Positions 7,003 to 15,591 of a DNA stretch of 64,000 nt are shown one piece after another. The notes below the pieces were generated by a model. It was not told where the DNA came from. It searched no databases and saw only the letters and a list, made by a program, of their open reading frames with translations. The stretch's first letter is position 1. Each line of letters begins with the position of its first letter. Both the position numbers and the translations under genes were made by a program. Source of the stretch: Pseudomonadota bacterium (GTDB lineage Bacteria; Pseudomonadota; Gammaproteobacteria; Steroidobacterales; Steroidobacteraceae); assembly GCA_023457495.1 (NCBI GenBank), contig JAEWLQ010000079.1, positions 10,270-74,269 on the forward strand, given 5' to 3'.

Positions 7003-9447
7003 ATGCGTCTCGATCAAGGCATCAAGGCCTCACTGGCCGCGCTCGGTTTGCTGGCTCTCACGGCGTGTCACAACGACGATGATTCAACGGCGCCGGCGCC
7101 CCCGCCTCCAGCTCCTCCGGCGGCTACCTACACGGTGGGCGGTACGTTGTCGGGGCTCGATGGCTCCATCACGCTGGCCAACAACGGTGGTGATCCACGC
7201 ACGCTGACTGCCAACGGCGCATTCACTTTCACGACCGCGTCTCCAACCGGAACCGCGTACAACGTCACGGTGACCTCACAACCCGCGAACCAGACCTGCG
7301 CGGTGACCGGGGGTGTGGGGACGATCGCCTCGGGCAACGTCGCGGGCGTTGCCGTCAACTGCGAAACGTATCGCATTACCGGCGAGATAGGTCCGGGCGG
7401 TGGCACGCTGGTCGGTCCCGATGGCGTCCAGGTGGTCATCCCCGCAGGTGCGCTCAGTGAGTCGACGACGATCGGTATCGCGCGCAGTCCGGGCGGCTGG
7501 CCCGAGCCGCTGATCGCCGAGGCCACCCGCTTCGGGTCTATCTACGAGATCACTCCGCACGGCGTGCTCTTCGACAAGCCGGTGCTGATCCGCCTGCCGG
7601 CGCCGGCTGGTGCGAGCGACGTCCATGCGCTCGCGTCGAGTTTCGACAATGGCTGGCAATACACGGATGTCGCGTACGAGGGCACGCATGCCGATATCTC
7701 GCGCAACACCTTCTCGTGGTACTACATCGTCGACGCCTGTGCGCCGCCGGCGAACGATCCTTATCCCTGTTCGTATCCGCGCGGGCACTCCTACGCGACG
7801 GCCACGCCAGCGACGGCAATCAGCATGCTGACCGGTGTCCCGGCACAACCGTCCGTCGGCGGGTTCTACTTTCAGTCTTCCGCGGGAACCTGGGAGGTCG
7901 ACTCCACCCAGCTCCAGACGCTGCACATCACCATGGAATACAAGGCGGCGCCCGATTGCGACGGCGCCCACCTGCAGCTCAAGCGGGTCGTCGACGGTGC
8001 AATGCAGGTCGTCAGCGACACGACGGTCGCCATCGATGGGCATGAAGGCACTGGCAGCGCCACGCTGCATGTCCCCGCGTCCGAACTTTCTCCCGGCAAC
8101 AATACGTACTCGATGCGCTTCGCGTGCTCACGCATGGGCCGAGCCGAGATCGGTGGCGGCGACACGATCACGTTCCTGGTCACGGCCAACCCGATGCACG
8201 GCTTTACTGTCGACGGCACGATCACGGGCCTCGATGCACCTGGGCTCCGGTTGCAGAACCACAATCGCGAGATCGTTGACGTTCCCGAGGGCGCCGATGG
8301 ATTTGCCTTCGGCACGTCGTTCGCCGCGGGGGCTCGTTATGACGTCCGCGTGATAAGCCAGCCGACCGGCCAGGTTTGCACGGTCGCGAACGGCATCGGC
8401 GAAGTGGCGGCTGACGTGGGCGACATCGAGGTAACTTGCCAGTCCACCGTGCCGACACCGATTTCGGTGGCGTTGGTGCCGGGTACCGAGATGAACGGGC
8501 TGGCGATCCTGAGCAGGAGCACGGTGAGCGGGAGACTCTTGCCGATCGGATCCGTGCGCACGGGCGACTATCCGCGCGCCGTGGTGATCACGCCCGACGG
8601 ACGCTTCGCGTACACGGCGAATGCCAGCGGCAACACGGTGTCTTCGTTCCGCATCGACGGCACGTCGCTCACGTCGATTTCGGGCAGCAATCCCGCCACC
8701 ACCAACCCGTACGCGCTGACTGTGGACCCAAACGGGCAGTTCCTGCGCGTGACCAACTACAGCGTCAGCACGCTCACGAGTTTCCGGATCAGCACGGAGG
8801 GAGTTCTCACGTCACTCGGCTCTGTCCCGGTCGGCCAGTATCCGCATACCGTGGTCACGCATCCCAATGGACGTTTCGTCTATACGGCCAACGAGGTGGG
8901 CTCATCGAGCTCGGGACCTTCGTTGTCGATGTTCTCGGTGAACCCGTCGACCGGCGAATTGACGTCGCTCGGCCAGCCGTTGTCGTCGCCGGTGATGGCT
9001 CCGCGCAACATCGCCATCGCGCCGAATGGAGGATATGCCTACGTAGTAGGTGCGCTTGGCCAGGTGGGTCGGGTCGCGATCGACACCACGACGGGCGCGC
9101 TGACCAGTGCCGGCGCCATGTTCATCAGCTCCGCGACCCACAGCGAGTCGGTCGCGATCCATCCGGATGGCGGTTTCCTGTACGTGACGGCGGAGAACTC
9201 GACGGGTGGCTTCATCCAGATGTACTCCATCGGCGCGAATGGTGCGCTCACCGCGGCTTCACGGACGCCGGCCGGCGGTGGCAGCAACTACGCGGCGATG
9301 GATTCCGCCGGCGACTTCCTGTACGTCACCAACCAGTCTGACGGAACGGTGGTCAGCTACCGCATCGACCGCTCCACCGGTGCGCTGACGTTGCTCGAGT
9401 CCGACTGGGTCGACCGGTACCCGCAAGGCGTCGCGGTCACGCTGTAG
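7003..9447 (+). CDS. Lipoprotein with ZU5-like domain and C-terminal beta-propeller
   Basis: 814 aa. ATG 7003 is chosen over GTG 6997 because AAAAGGG lies 5 nt before it. The lipobox is LTAC (about residues 20-23), followed by an Asp/Pro-rich linker. A domain of about 75 aa (YTVGGTLSGLDG to VAVNC) is repeated later (FTVDGTITGLDA to IEVTC). Between the copies is a ZU5-like segment (GPDGVQVVIPAGAL) plus a Cys-containing beta region. From about residue 490 come YVTN/lactonase-like propeller blades (repeats such as PRAVVITPDGRFAYTAN). Probably a surface-exposed binding protein. Fourth member of the shared-promoter group. Confidence 0.85.
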   Translation: MRLDQGIKASLAALGLLALTACHNDDDSTAPAPPPPAPPAATYTVGGTLSGLDGSITLANNGGDPRTLTANGAFTFTTASPTGTAYNVTVTSQPANQTCAVTGGVGTIASGNVAGVAVNCETYRITGEIGPGGGTLVGPDGVQVVIPAGALSESTTIGIARSPGGWPEPLIAEATRFGSIYEITPHGVLFDKPVLIRLPAPAGASDVHALASSFDNGWQYTDVAYEGTHADISRNTFSWYYIVDACAPPANDPYPCSYPRGHSYATATPATAISMLTGVPAQPSVGGFYFQSSAGTWEVDSTQLQTLHITMEYKAAPDCDGAHLQLKRVVDGAMQVVSDTTVAIDGHEGTGSATLHVPASELSPGNNTYSMRFACSRMGRAEIGGGDTITFLVTANPMHGFTVDGTITGLDAPGLRLQNHNREIVDVPEGADGFAFGTSFAAGARYDVRVISQPTGQVCTVANGIGEVAADVGDIEVTCQSTVPTPISVALVPGTEMNGLAILSRSTVSGRLLPIGSVRTGDYPRAVVITPDGRFAYTANASGNTVSSFRIDGTSLTSISGSNPATTNPYALTVDPNGQFLRVTNYSVSTLTSFRISTEGVLTSLGSVPVGQYPHTVVTHPNGRFVYTANEVGSSSSGPSLSMFSVNPSTGELTSLGQPLSSPVMAPRNIAIAPNGGYAYVVGALGQVGRVAIDTTTGALTSAGAMFISSATHSESVAIHPDGGFLYVTAENSTGGFIQMYSIGANGALTAASRTPAGGGSNYAAMDSAGDFLYVTNQSDGTVVSYRIDRSTGALTLLESDWVDRYPQGVAVTL

Positions 9448-9448
9448 A

Positions 9449-9508
9449 CCGCGGCAGGTCGCGCGGGGGTCGTCCGCCGGGGCCCCCACCTCGATTCACC
9501 TGCCGCGG
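9449..9508. terminator. Bidirectional hairpin between convergent genes
   Basis: Perfect 11-bp arms CCGCGGCAGGT (9449-9459) and ACCTGCCGCGG (9498-9508) enclose a GGGGG/CCCCC inner stem. It sits between the plus-strand gene ending at 9447 and the minus-strand gene ending at 9496, whose stop codon is inside the right arm. No strong T-run. Confidence 0.55.
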
Positions 9509-9861
9509 CGTCGCCGCCAGACCAGCGAGTAGCCGATGGCATTCACGGCGATCAACACGGCTAACAACATGTACTGCGTCGAGCGGGTGAGGCCTTCTGG
9601 ATAGATGATCGGGCCCAGATAGTGCGTGATGAAACCCTCGCCGTAGGTGGAGTGTCCGGCGAGCGCGCGAAAGTGATTCTCGAGCGGGGTGAGCGGGCAG
9701 AAGCCGCCGCTCGCTTCGATCCACGCGCCCCAGGCGAGGGCGGGCAGGTGCAGCCAGATCACCCAGGGTTTCCAGAGCACGAGGAACGAGCCCAGCAACG
9801 CGAACGCGATGAACGCGAAGTGGATCAGCATCACGGCATCGGCGGCGAGCGCTGGCCCCAT
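9496..9861 (-). CDS. DUF2784 family small membrane protein
   Basis: 121 aa with about four hydrophobic segments (about 10-28, 32-48, 83-100 in part, 98-115). The pattern HFAFIAFALLGSFLVLWKP, then WLHLPALAWGAWIEASGG..CPLTPLE, is characteristic of DUF2784 inner-membrane proteins. Function of the family is unknown. It ends with a basic RRRRGR tail, probably cytoplasmic. It lies 13 nt downstream of the histidine kinase gene on the same strand and could be co-transcribed with it. Confidence 0.85.
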   Translation of the reverse strand: MGPALAADAVMLIHFAFIAFALLGSFLVLWKPWVIWLHLPALAWGAWIEASGGFCPLTPLENHFRALAGHSTYGEGFITHYLGPIIYPEGLTRSTQYMLLAVLIAVNAIGYSLVWRRRRGR

Positions 9862-9874
9862 GAACGGGAGCCTA

Positions 9875-11029
9875 TCAGGCGAGCGGCAACCGGACGATGA
9901 ACTGACTGCCTTTGCCGGGCCCCTGGCTCAGGGCCTGGATCGTGCCACCATGTGAGGCGACCAGCTCGCGGGTGAGACTGAGGCCGATGCCGAGTCCGGC
10001 CTTGGCCTCGGAGTAATCGCCATGCACCTGCGTGAATAGTTCGAAGATGTGCACGAGGTGTTCGGGTGGAATGCCGATGCCGTTGTCTTCGACGCGCGCG
10101 ACGACCTCCTCGCCCTCGACCTGGATAGTCAGGCCGATTCTGCCGCCCGAGGGCGTATACCGTGCGGCATTGGTGAGCAGGTTGACGAAGACCTGGTTGA
10201 GCCGGGTGGGATCGCCCAGCACCTCAGTCGGCGCTTCGGGAGTCGACACGGACACTTCGTGGTCACGATCCTTCATGAGCGGTGCGACCGACTCGCAGGC
10301 CTGCCGGACGACCTGGCGCAGATCGACGCGCCGCTTGTCGAGGTGGAACTTCTCGCGATACGCCTGCGACAGGTCCGAGAGGTCTTCGACGAGGCGGCGT
10401 ACGTGCGTGAGCTGCCGTTCGATGCGTTCGACCTCGAGAAGCGCCGGCGGATTGGGTGCGCAGAATTGTCGCAGCACCCGGGAACTGGCGGAGACCACGG
10501 AGAGCGGATTGCGCAACTCGTGGGCAAGCGTCGCGAGGAAGCGCTTGCGTCCCTCGTCGTGCCGCATCAACGCATCGTTCTGCAGTTGCAAAGTGTCCTG
10601 CAATTGCTTGAGGTCGGTGCGGTCGCGGAGAATCTTGCCGAAGCCGATCAGATTTCCGTTGCCGTCCTTGATGGGCACCACCACGCCGAGCGCCCAGAAG
10701 CGCGAACCGTTCTTGCGCACGTGCCAGCGTTCATCGGCGGCGTGACCGAGCTCGGCCGCCGCCTTGAGCTCCATCGCGGGCGCCCCGGCATCGCAATCTT
10801 CCGGCGTGAAGATGCGATCGAGCGTGGAACCCAGCACCTCGGATTCTTCGTACCCGGTGATGAACGTGGCGCCCTTGTTCCAATGCACGATGTGACCTTC
10901 CGGATTCATCGCGAAGATCGCGTACTCCTGGACGTTCTCGACCAGGTTCAGGAACAGCCATTCGGCATAGTTGATGGATGGGGAGGCGGGGGACACGCAG
11001 TTCTCCACGGCCGCGATGCCGGGCAGCAT
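9875..11029 (-). CDS. PAS-domain sensor histidine kinase (orphan)
   Basis: 384 aa, no transmembrane segment, so probably cytoplasmic. A PAS domain covers about 25-145 (EYAIFAMNPEGHIVHWNKGA, then FGKILRDRTDLKQ as the PAC part). The phospho-acceptor helix has LATLAHELRNPL at about 165-176. The ATPase domain has NLLTNAARYT (N box), VEDNGIGIPPEHL (G1) and GLGIGLSL (G2). All catalytic motifs look intact. No response regulator gene is adjacent, so its partner must be elsewhere. Start taken at the first ATG of the frame; a slightly later start is possible. Confidence 0.88.
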   Translation of the reverse strand: MLPGIAAVENCVSPASPSINYAEWLFLNLVENVQEYAIFAMNPEGHIVHWNKGATFITGYEESEVLGSTLDRIFTPEDCDAGAPAMELKAAAELGHAADERWHVRKNGSRFWALGVVVPIKDGNGNLIGFGKILRDRTDLKQLQDTLQLQNDALMRHDEGRKRFLATLAHELRNPLSVVSASSRVLRQFCAPNPPALLEVERIERQLTHVRRLVEDLSDLSQAYREKFHLDKRRVDLRQVVRQACESVAPLMKDRDHEVSVSTPEAPTEVLGDPTRLNQVFVNLLTNAARYTPSGGRIGLTIQVEGEEVVARVEDNGIGIPPEHLVHIFELFTQVHGDYSEAKAGLGIGLSLTRELVASHGGTIQALSQGPGKGSQFIVRLPLA

Positions 11030-11106
11030 GGCGCAGATGTGCGATATGCACTGCGGGAGAAGGCAATCAGTCGTTGTCAGTGATCACGCGCCGCACTGTG
11101 GGTGAA

Positions 11107-11667
11107 TCAGGATGCCCGCCGGCGGTGACCCGGCACGGTTGCGCTCAGTGCCTCGACGAAACTCTCGTCGTCGCGCCAATCTACTTCGAGCCGCTGGCCA
11201 TTGACGAAGAAGGTGGGTGTGCCCGAGACCCCGCTGCGAACGCCGCTATCGAAATCCTCGCGCACGGCTTTCTGCGGTTCGCCTCGCGTGTACGCCTGTT
11301 CGATCGCGTCGAAGTCCAACCCGACTTCGGTCGCGTATCGCTGCAAATCCGTCGGACGCAGTGCGCGTTGGCGTTCGTACAGGATGTCGTGCATCTGCCA
11401 GAACTTGTCCTGTAGCGCAGCCGCCTCGGCGAGCTCGGCCGCGGCGACGGCATGGGGATGAGATTCGGCAATGGGGAAGTTCCGGAACACGAAACGTAAT
11501 TGTTCGCCGAGCCGCGCCTGCACACGTTTCACGATGGGGTATGCCATGCCGCAATACGGGCATTCGAAGTCGCCATACTCGACGAGCGTGATGGGCGCAT
11601 CGTCGCGGCCCTGCGCATGATCGTTCGAGCTGACCGCGGGAGTCAGTGCTGATTGGCCCAAGCTCAT
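11107..11667 (-). CDS. DsbA-like thioredoxin-fold oxidoreductase, cytoplasmic
   Basis: 186 aa. ATG 11667 is preceded by GGAGG at 7-nt spacing and is preferred to an upstream in-frame ATG at 11718. The thioredoxin-type active site is CPYC in GDFECPYCG (about 37-45), and the cis-Pro loop is GVSGTPTFFVNGQ near the C-terminus. A helical insert separates the two, as in DsbA/FrnE-like proteins (thioredoxin_4). No signal peptide is visible, so a cytoplasmic thiol-disulfide role is likelier than periplasmic folding. It stands alone between the kinase gene and the divergent cupin gene. Confidence 0.85.
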   Translation of the reverse strand: MSLGQSALTPAVSSNDHAQGRDDAPITLVEYGDFECPYCGMAYPIVKRVQARLGEQLRFVFRNFPIAESHPHAVAAAELAEAAALQDKFWQMHDILYERQRALRPTDLQRYATEVGLDFDAIEQAYTRGEPQKAVREDFDSGVRSGVSGTPTFFVNGQRLEVDWRDDESFVEALSATVPGHRRRAS

Positions 11668-11779
11668 GCTGTCCTCCGATGCCGTGACGTCGAGGCGCGA
11701 TAGATAGCGTCCTGACATCGGTCACGCCAGTGGACGAAGGTCCCAATGCTGCCATCTGAAGGTGCGTTAGTTTCAACGC

Positions 11780-12223
11780 ATGACCCGTCGCGCGACGCAC
11801 ACCTGGAAACGCCTGCTGGCCATCGTCGCGGCTTTTCTCGCGGGCGCCGTGATGCAGTCGCCGGCGCAAACGCCCGACGAGCTGGCGGTAAAGCTCGCAC
11901 GCCGCGTGGTGCAGCGCGCACCGTTGTCGGTCGCTGGGCGCGAGATGGTGCAGGTGGAGACGGAGATTCCGGCCGGGGTGGAATCGGGCTGGCACGTGCA
12001 TCCCGGAGAAGAAGTCGGCTACATCATCGCGGGTCGGATCGAGATGAAGGTGCAGGGCCGCGCCACGGTCGTGCTGAAGGCGGGCGAAGGATTCCTCATC
12101 CCGCCGAACACTCCGCACAATGCGCGCGATCTAGGACCGGAGACCGGCCGCATGTTGTCGACCTACCTCGTCGAGCCAGGTCGTCCTCTCTCGACGACGG
12201 TCGATCAGCCGGTGCGCAACTGA
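11780..12223 (+). CDS. Exported cupin-domain protein
   Basis: 147 aa. Starts at ATG 11780 with a basic N-terminus and a hydrophobic signal segment (about 12-27), cleavage likely near SPAQ. The single cupin barrel shows the metal-binding pattern: GWHVHPGEEVGYIIAGRIE (motif 1, His/His/Glu) and PPNTPHNARD (motif 2 His). Likely a small periplasmic metal-binding cupin; substrate unknown. Its last 19 bases overlap the convergent msrA gene, so the two transcripts are complementary at their 3' ends. Confidence 0.85.
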   Translation: MTRRATHTWKRLLAIVAAFLAGAVMQSPAQTPDELAVKLARRVVQRAPLSVAGREMVQVETEIPAGVESGWHVHPGEEVGYIIAGRIEMKVQGRATVVLKAGEGFLIPPNTPHNARDLGPETGRMLSTYLVEPGRPLSTTVDQPVRN

Positions 12224-12729
12224 GCGACCGCTGCGCGCTTCGGCAGCGTCCAGTTGGGGCGCACGAAGTGGCAGGTGTAGCCGTCCGGATACTTCAGTAG
12301 ATAGTCCTGGTGCTCGGGCTCCGCCTCCCAGAAATCACCGGCCGGGGCGAGTTCGGTCACGACCTTGCCCGGCCACAGTCCGGACGCCTCGACGTCGGCG
12401 ATCGTGTCCTCGGCGACGCGCCGCTGTTCCTCGCTGGTGTAGAAGATGGCGGACCGGTAGCTCGTGCCCGTGTCGTTGCCCTGCCGGTTCTTCGTGGTCG
12501 GATCGTGGATCTGGAAGAAGAACTCGAGCAGCTTGCGGAAGCTGATCCGCTCCGGATCGAAGATGATTTCGACGGCCTCGGCGTGCGTGCCGTGATTGCG
12601 GTAGGTCGCGTTGCGCGTGTTTCCGCCCGAATAGCCGACGCGGGTCGAGATGACGCCATCGTAGCGGCGCAGCAGATCCTGCACGCCCCAGAAACATCCG
12701 CCCGCCAGCACTGCGCGTTCTTCGCTCAT
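12205..12729 (-). CDS. msrA: Peptide-methionine (S)-S-oxide reductase
   Basis: 174 aa. Reduces the S-epimer of methionine sulfoxide in proteins using thioredoxin. The catalytic Cys is in GGCFWGVQD (about residues 10-18); the family pattern continues with VGYSGG, YRNHGTHAEAVEI and FFQIHDPTT. The start codon overlaps the msrB stop (ATGA at 12726-12729), so msrB-msrA form a translationally coupled operon. No signal peptide, hence cytoplasmic. Confidence 0.95.
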   Translation of the reverse strand: MSEERAVLAGGCFWGVQDLLRRYDGVISTRVGYSGGNTRNATYRNHGTHAEAVEIIFDPERISFRKLLEFFFQIHDPTTKNRQGNDTGTSYRSAIFYTSEEQRRVAEDTIADVEASGLWPGKVVTELAPAGDFWEAEPEHQDYLLKYPDGYTCHFVRPNWTLPKRAAVAQLRTG

Positions 12730-13175
12730 TTTCTGTCCTCCACCTGGTCCAGGTAGGCGCCGTAACCCTCGGCTTCCATGTCGTCGCGGTGAATGAAGCG
12801 CAACGCCGCGGAGTTGATGCAGTAGCGCAAACCACCGCGATCCTCGGGGCCATCGTCGAACACATGCCCGAGGTGACTGTCGCCGTGGGACGAGCGCACT
12901 TCGGTGCGGATCATGCCGTGCGAGGAGTCCTTGAGCTCGTTGACGTTCGCGGGCTCGATCGGCTTGGTGAAGCTCGGCCAGCCGCAGCCGGATTCGAACT
13001 TGTCCGACGAAGCGAACAGCGGCTCGCCCGACACGACGTCCACGTAGATGCCGGGTTCGTCGTTGTCGAGATACTCGCCCGTTCCGGGCATTTCGGTGCC
13101 GCCGAGCTGGGTCACGCGATGCTGTTCGCGCGTCAGCTTCGAGATGACGTCGGGATCGCGGTTGTACTCACGCAT
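12726..13175 (-). CDS. msrB: Peptide-methionine (R)-S-oxide reductase
   Basis: 149 aa. Reduces the R-epimer of methionine sulfoxide. The catalytic Cys is in RYCINSAALRF (about Cys119), and the resolving Cys candidate is in SGCGWPSF (Cys64). GIYVDVVSGEPLFAS is the family signature. The two CxxC zinc-binding pairs of many MsrB proteins are absent, so this is a zinc-free form. ATG 13175 follows AGGAGG closely; the longer frame upstream overlaps the hydrolase gene antisense-like and is not real. Confidence 0.95.
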   Translation of the reverse strand: MREYNRDPDVISKLTREQHRVTQLGGTEMPGTGEYLDNDEPGIYVDVVSGEPLFASSDKFESGCGWPSFTKPIEPANVNELKDSSHGMIRTEVRSSHGDSHLGHVFDDGPEDRGGLRYCINSAALRFIHRDDMEAEGYGAYLDQVEDRK

Positions 13176-13195
13176 GTGCGCCTCCTGTGTCCGTC

Positions 13196-14404
13196 CTAGT
13201 GTCGCAGCGAGCTGAAGCCCTTGCGAAGTTCCTCGGAGAGTATCTTGGGTTGTTCCCACGCGGCAAAGTGCCCGCCCTTTTCCACCTTGTTGTAGTGGAT
13301 CAGGTTGGGATACGTCTTTTCCGCCCAGCTGCGGGGCACCGGATACAGCTCGTCGGGAAAAGCAGTCACGGCGATGGGCACCTTGACCCCAATCGGGACG
13401 AAGAACGGCAGCTTGTTCTCCCGATAGAGCCGGGCCTCGGATATGGCCGTGTTGGTGAGCCAGGTGATCGTGATGTTGTCGAGCACGTCGTCGCGCGAGA
13501 GGCCTTCGCTCTTGCCGTCGAAGACCCGCGCGATCATCTCGTAGCTGCGCAGATCGTGATCGAGAAACCAGGCGGCGAGACCGATCGGCGAGTCGGCGAT
13601 GCCATACAGGGTTTGCGGATGGTTCGCCATCTGCTGCGCGTACGACAATCCGTGCGTGAAGAAGAAGTCCAGCCGCTCGAACGCCTTGGTTTCGTCGGCC
13701 GAAAGTCCCGGTGGCGGCTTGTGGCTGGGCAGGGCCGCGAAGACTTCCGGCGGAACCGTCGACGGCATGTTGGTGTGAATCCCGAGCAGTCCCGGAGGCG
13801 CCATCTTGCCGATGAGCTCCGTGACCAGCGCGCCCCAGTCGCCGCCCTGCGCCACGTAACGCTTGTAGCCGAGGCGCTCCATGAGCGTGATCCAGGCGCG
13901 CGCGATGCGTTCGGGTCCCCAGCCCGTCGTCGTGGGCTTCGCTGACAATCCATAACCCGGCATCGACGGGATCACGACATGAAAGGCTTCGTTGGCCTTT
14001 CCGCCATGTTTCGTCGGATCGGTGAGCGGCTCGATGATCTTGAGCTGCTCGATGACCGAGCCCGGCCAACCGTGCGTGATGATGAGCGGCAGTGCGTCCT
14101 CGTGTCTCGAGCGCACGTGAACGAAGTGGATGTCGAGCCCGTCGAGCTCCGTGATGAACTGCGGGTACGAGTTGAGCTTCGCTTCGATCTTTCGCCAGTC
14201 ATATTGGGTCGCCCAATATTTGGCGAGCTTCTGGATCGTCGCGAGCTGCACTCCTTCCGACGAGTCGTCGACCGTTTCCTTGTCGGGGAAGCGGGTCGCC
14301 TCGATGCGCTTGCGCAGGTCCGCGAGATCGGCCTCGGGGACATTCACCTTGAACGGGCGGATGGCAGTCGGGCCGCTGCCGGATTCTCTAGCTACTGCAC
14401 TCAT
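13196..14404 (-). CDS. Epoxide-hydrolase-like alpha/beta hydrolase (EHN domain)
   Basis: 402 aa. An N-terminal EHN domain (IRPFKVNVPEADLADLRKRI, about 16-35, and WRKIEAKLN) precedes an alpha/beta hydrolase. ITHGWPGS is the oxyanion-hole motif, GGDWG holds the nucleophile Asp, and EKGGHFAAWEQP near the C-terminus holds the catalytic His. This architecture is that of microsomal or juvenile-hormone epoxide hydrolases; bacterial members act on varied epoxides. ATG 14404 has AGGAG upstream; an in-frame ATG at 14452 is less likely. It is 20 nt upstream of msrB and may share its transcript. Confidence 0.88.
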   Translation of the reverse strand: MSAVARESGSGPTAIRPFKVNVPEADLADLRKRIEATRFPDKETVDDSSEGVQLATIQKLAKYWATQYDWRKIEAKLNSYPQFITELDGLDIHFVHVRSRHEDALPLIITHGWPGSVIEQLKIIEPLTDPTKHGGKANEAFHVVIPSMPGYGLSAKPTTTGWGPERIARAWITLMERLGYKRYVAQGGDWGALVTELIGKMAPPGLLGIHTNMPSTVPPEVFAALPSHKPPPGLSADETKAFERLDFFFTHGLSYAQQMANHPQTLYGIADSPIGLAAWFLDHDLRSYEMIARVFDGKSEGLSRDDVLDNITITWLTNTAISEARLYRENKLPFFVPIGVKVPIAVTAFPDELYPVPRSWAEKTYPNLIHYNKVEKGGHFAAWEQPKILSEELRKGFSSLRH

Positions 14405-14557
14405 GGGGTCGCTCCTGTGCGATTGCGAGGATCGAAGCTGCGGGGTGCGCAAGGTAACCTTCCGTAGACCCGCGCGACTACCGTCGATAAGGGCTGGTCG
14501 AACGACCCTACGAGTCTTTTCGAAGTGCTTAGGGGCCGCGCGAGTAAGGGCCGAGGC

Positions 14558-15583
14558 TCAGACCAATCCTTTGTCGCGCAACTCGTCCTTGAAATACGCG
14601 TAGAAGATCGGTGCGGCGATGAGGCCGCTGATGCCGAATGCCGCCTGCATCACCAGCATCGCGATCAGCAGCTCCCAGGCGCGCGCGTTGATGTGCGTGC
14701 CCACGATGCGCGCGTTGAGGAAGTACTCGAGCTTGTGGATGAGCACGAGGTACGCGAGCGACACGGCCGCGAGCGCCGCGCCCTGGCTCAGGCAGACGAT
14801 GACGATCGCGGTGTTCGAGATCAGGTTGCCGATGATCGGCATCAGGCCGACGACGAAGGTGACGGCGACGAGGGTCTTCACCAGCGGCAGGTCCACGCCG
14901 AACAGGCGCAGCACCACGTCGAGGTACAGCCACGTGAAGAACGTGTTGATCAGCGAGATCCACACCTGCGCGAAGACGACGCGCTTGAACACGTCGGCGA
15001 GCCGCGAGGCGTGGCGCGCGATCTGTTCGGTGAGCGGCCGACGCTCGTGCGGCGCGGCCGCCTTCTGCAGCGAGAGCAAGGCGCCGATGACCATGCCCAT
15101 GAGGATGTGGGCCAGCGAACGGCCGATGCCGCGCCCGTAAACCGTGAGGTTGTCGGCATTGCCGCGCAACCAGTCGACGAGGGTCTGTTGCAGGGCGTTC
15201 GCGGTCGCGGGCACATAGCCGGTGAGCCAGGACGGCAACACATAGCGGGACTCTTCCACGATTTCCGCCATGCGTTGCATGAGGCGGGGCAGCCCTTCGC
15301 CGCTGTTGCGCAGCGTCGCCACCGCGCCGACGACGAGGCCGATCAACGCGGCGATGACCACGATCGCGATGATCGCCACCGCGACGATGCGCGGCCCGTC
15401 GTGGCCGAACGTGCGCAGCCGCAGCCACGGCGTGAGTACCTCGACCAGCGTGTAGACGAGCAGTCCCGCGAGCAGACCCGACAGCAGGTGCAGCTCGAGG
15501 ACGAGCCCGAGCACCACCGCCGTCGCGGCCCATGCCGCGAGATCGGAGCGGGAAATGGGGCCGGGAGTGACGCCAGTCCCCAT
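14558..15583 (-). CDS. AI-2E family / PerM-type permease
   Basis: 341 aa with about seven to eight hydrophobic segments: two near the N-terminus (about 18-50), one at about 65-85, and a C-terminal group (about 210-330). Motifs typical of the family are TLVEVLTPWLRLR, FVVGLMPIIGNLISNTAIV and GLIAAPIFYAYFKDEL. Members export small molecules or ions; AI-2 transport is shown only for TqsA, so the substrate here is open. ATG 15583 lies 8 nt after the aminotransferase stop, indicating an operon. Confidence 0.88.
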   Translation of the reverse strand: MGTGVTPGPISRSDLAAWAATAVVLGLVLELHLLSGLLAGLLVYTLVEVLTPWLRLRTFGHDGPRIVAVAIIAIVVIAALIGLVVGAVATLRNSGEGLPRLMQRMAEIVEESRYVLPSWLTGYVPATANALQQTLVDWLRGNADNLTVYGRGIGRSLAHILMGMVIGALLSLQKAAAPHERRPLTEQIARHASRLADVFKRVVFAQVWISLINTFFTWLYLDVVLRLFGVDLPLVKTLVAVTFVVGLMPIIGNLISNTAIVIVCLSQGAALAAVSLAYLVLIHKLEYFLNARIVGTHINARAWELLIAMLVMQAAFGISGLIAAPIFYAYFKDELRDKGLV

Positions 15584-15591
15584 CCGCGGGA

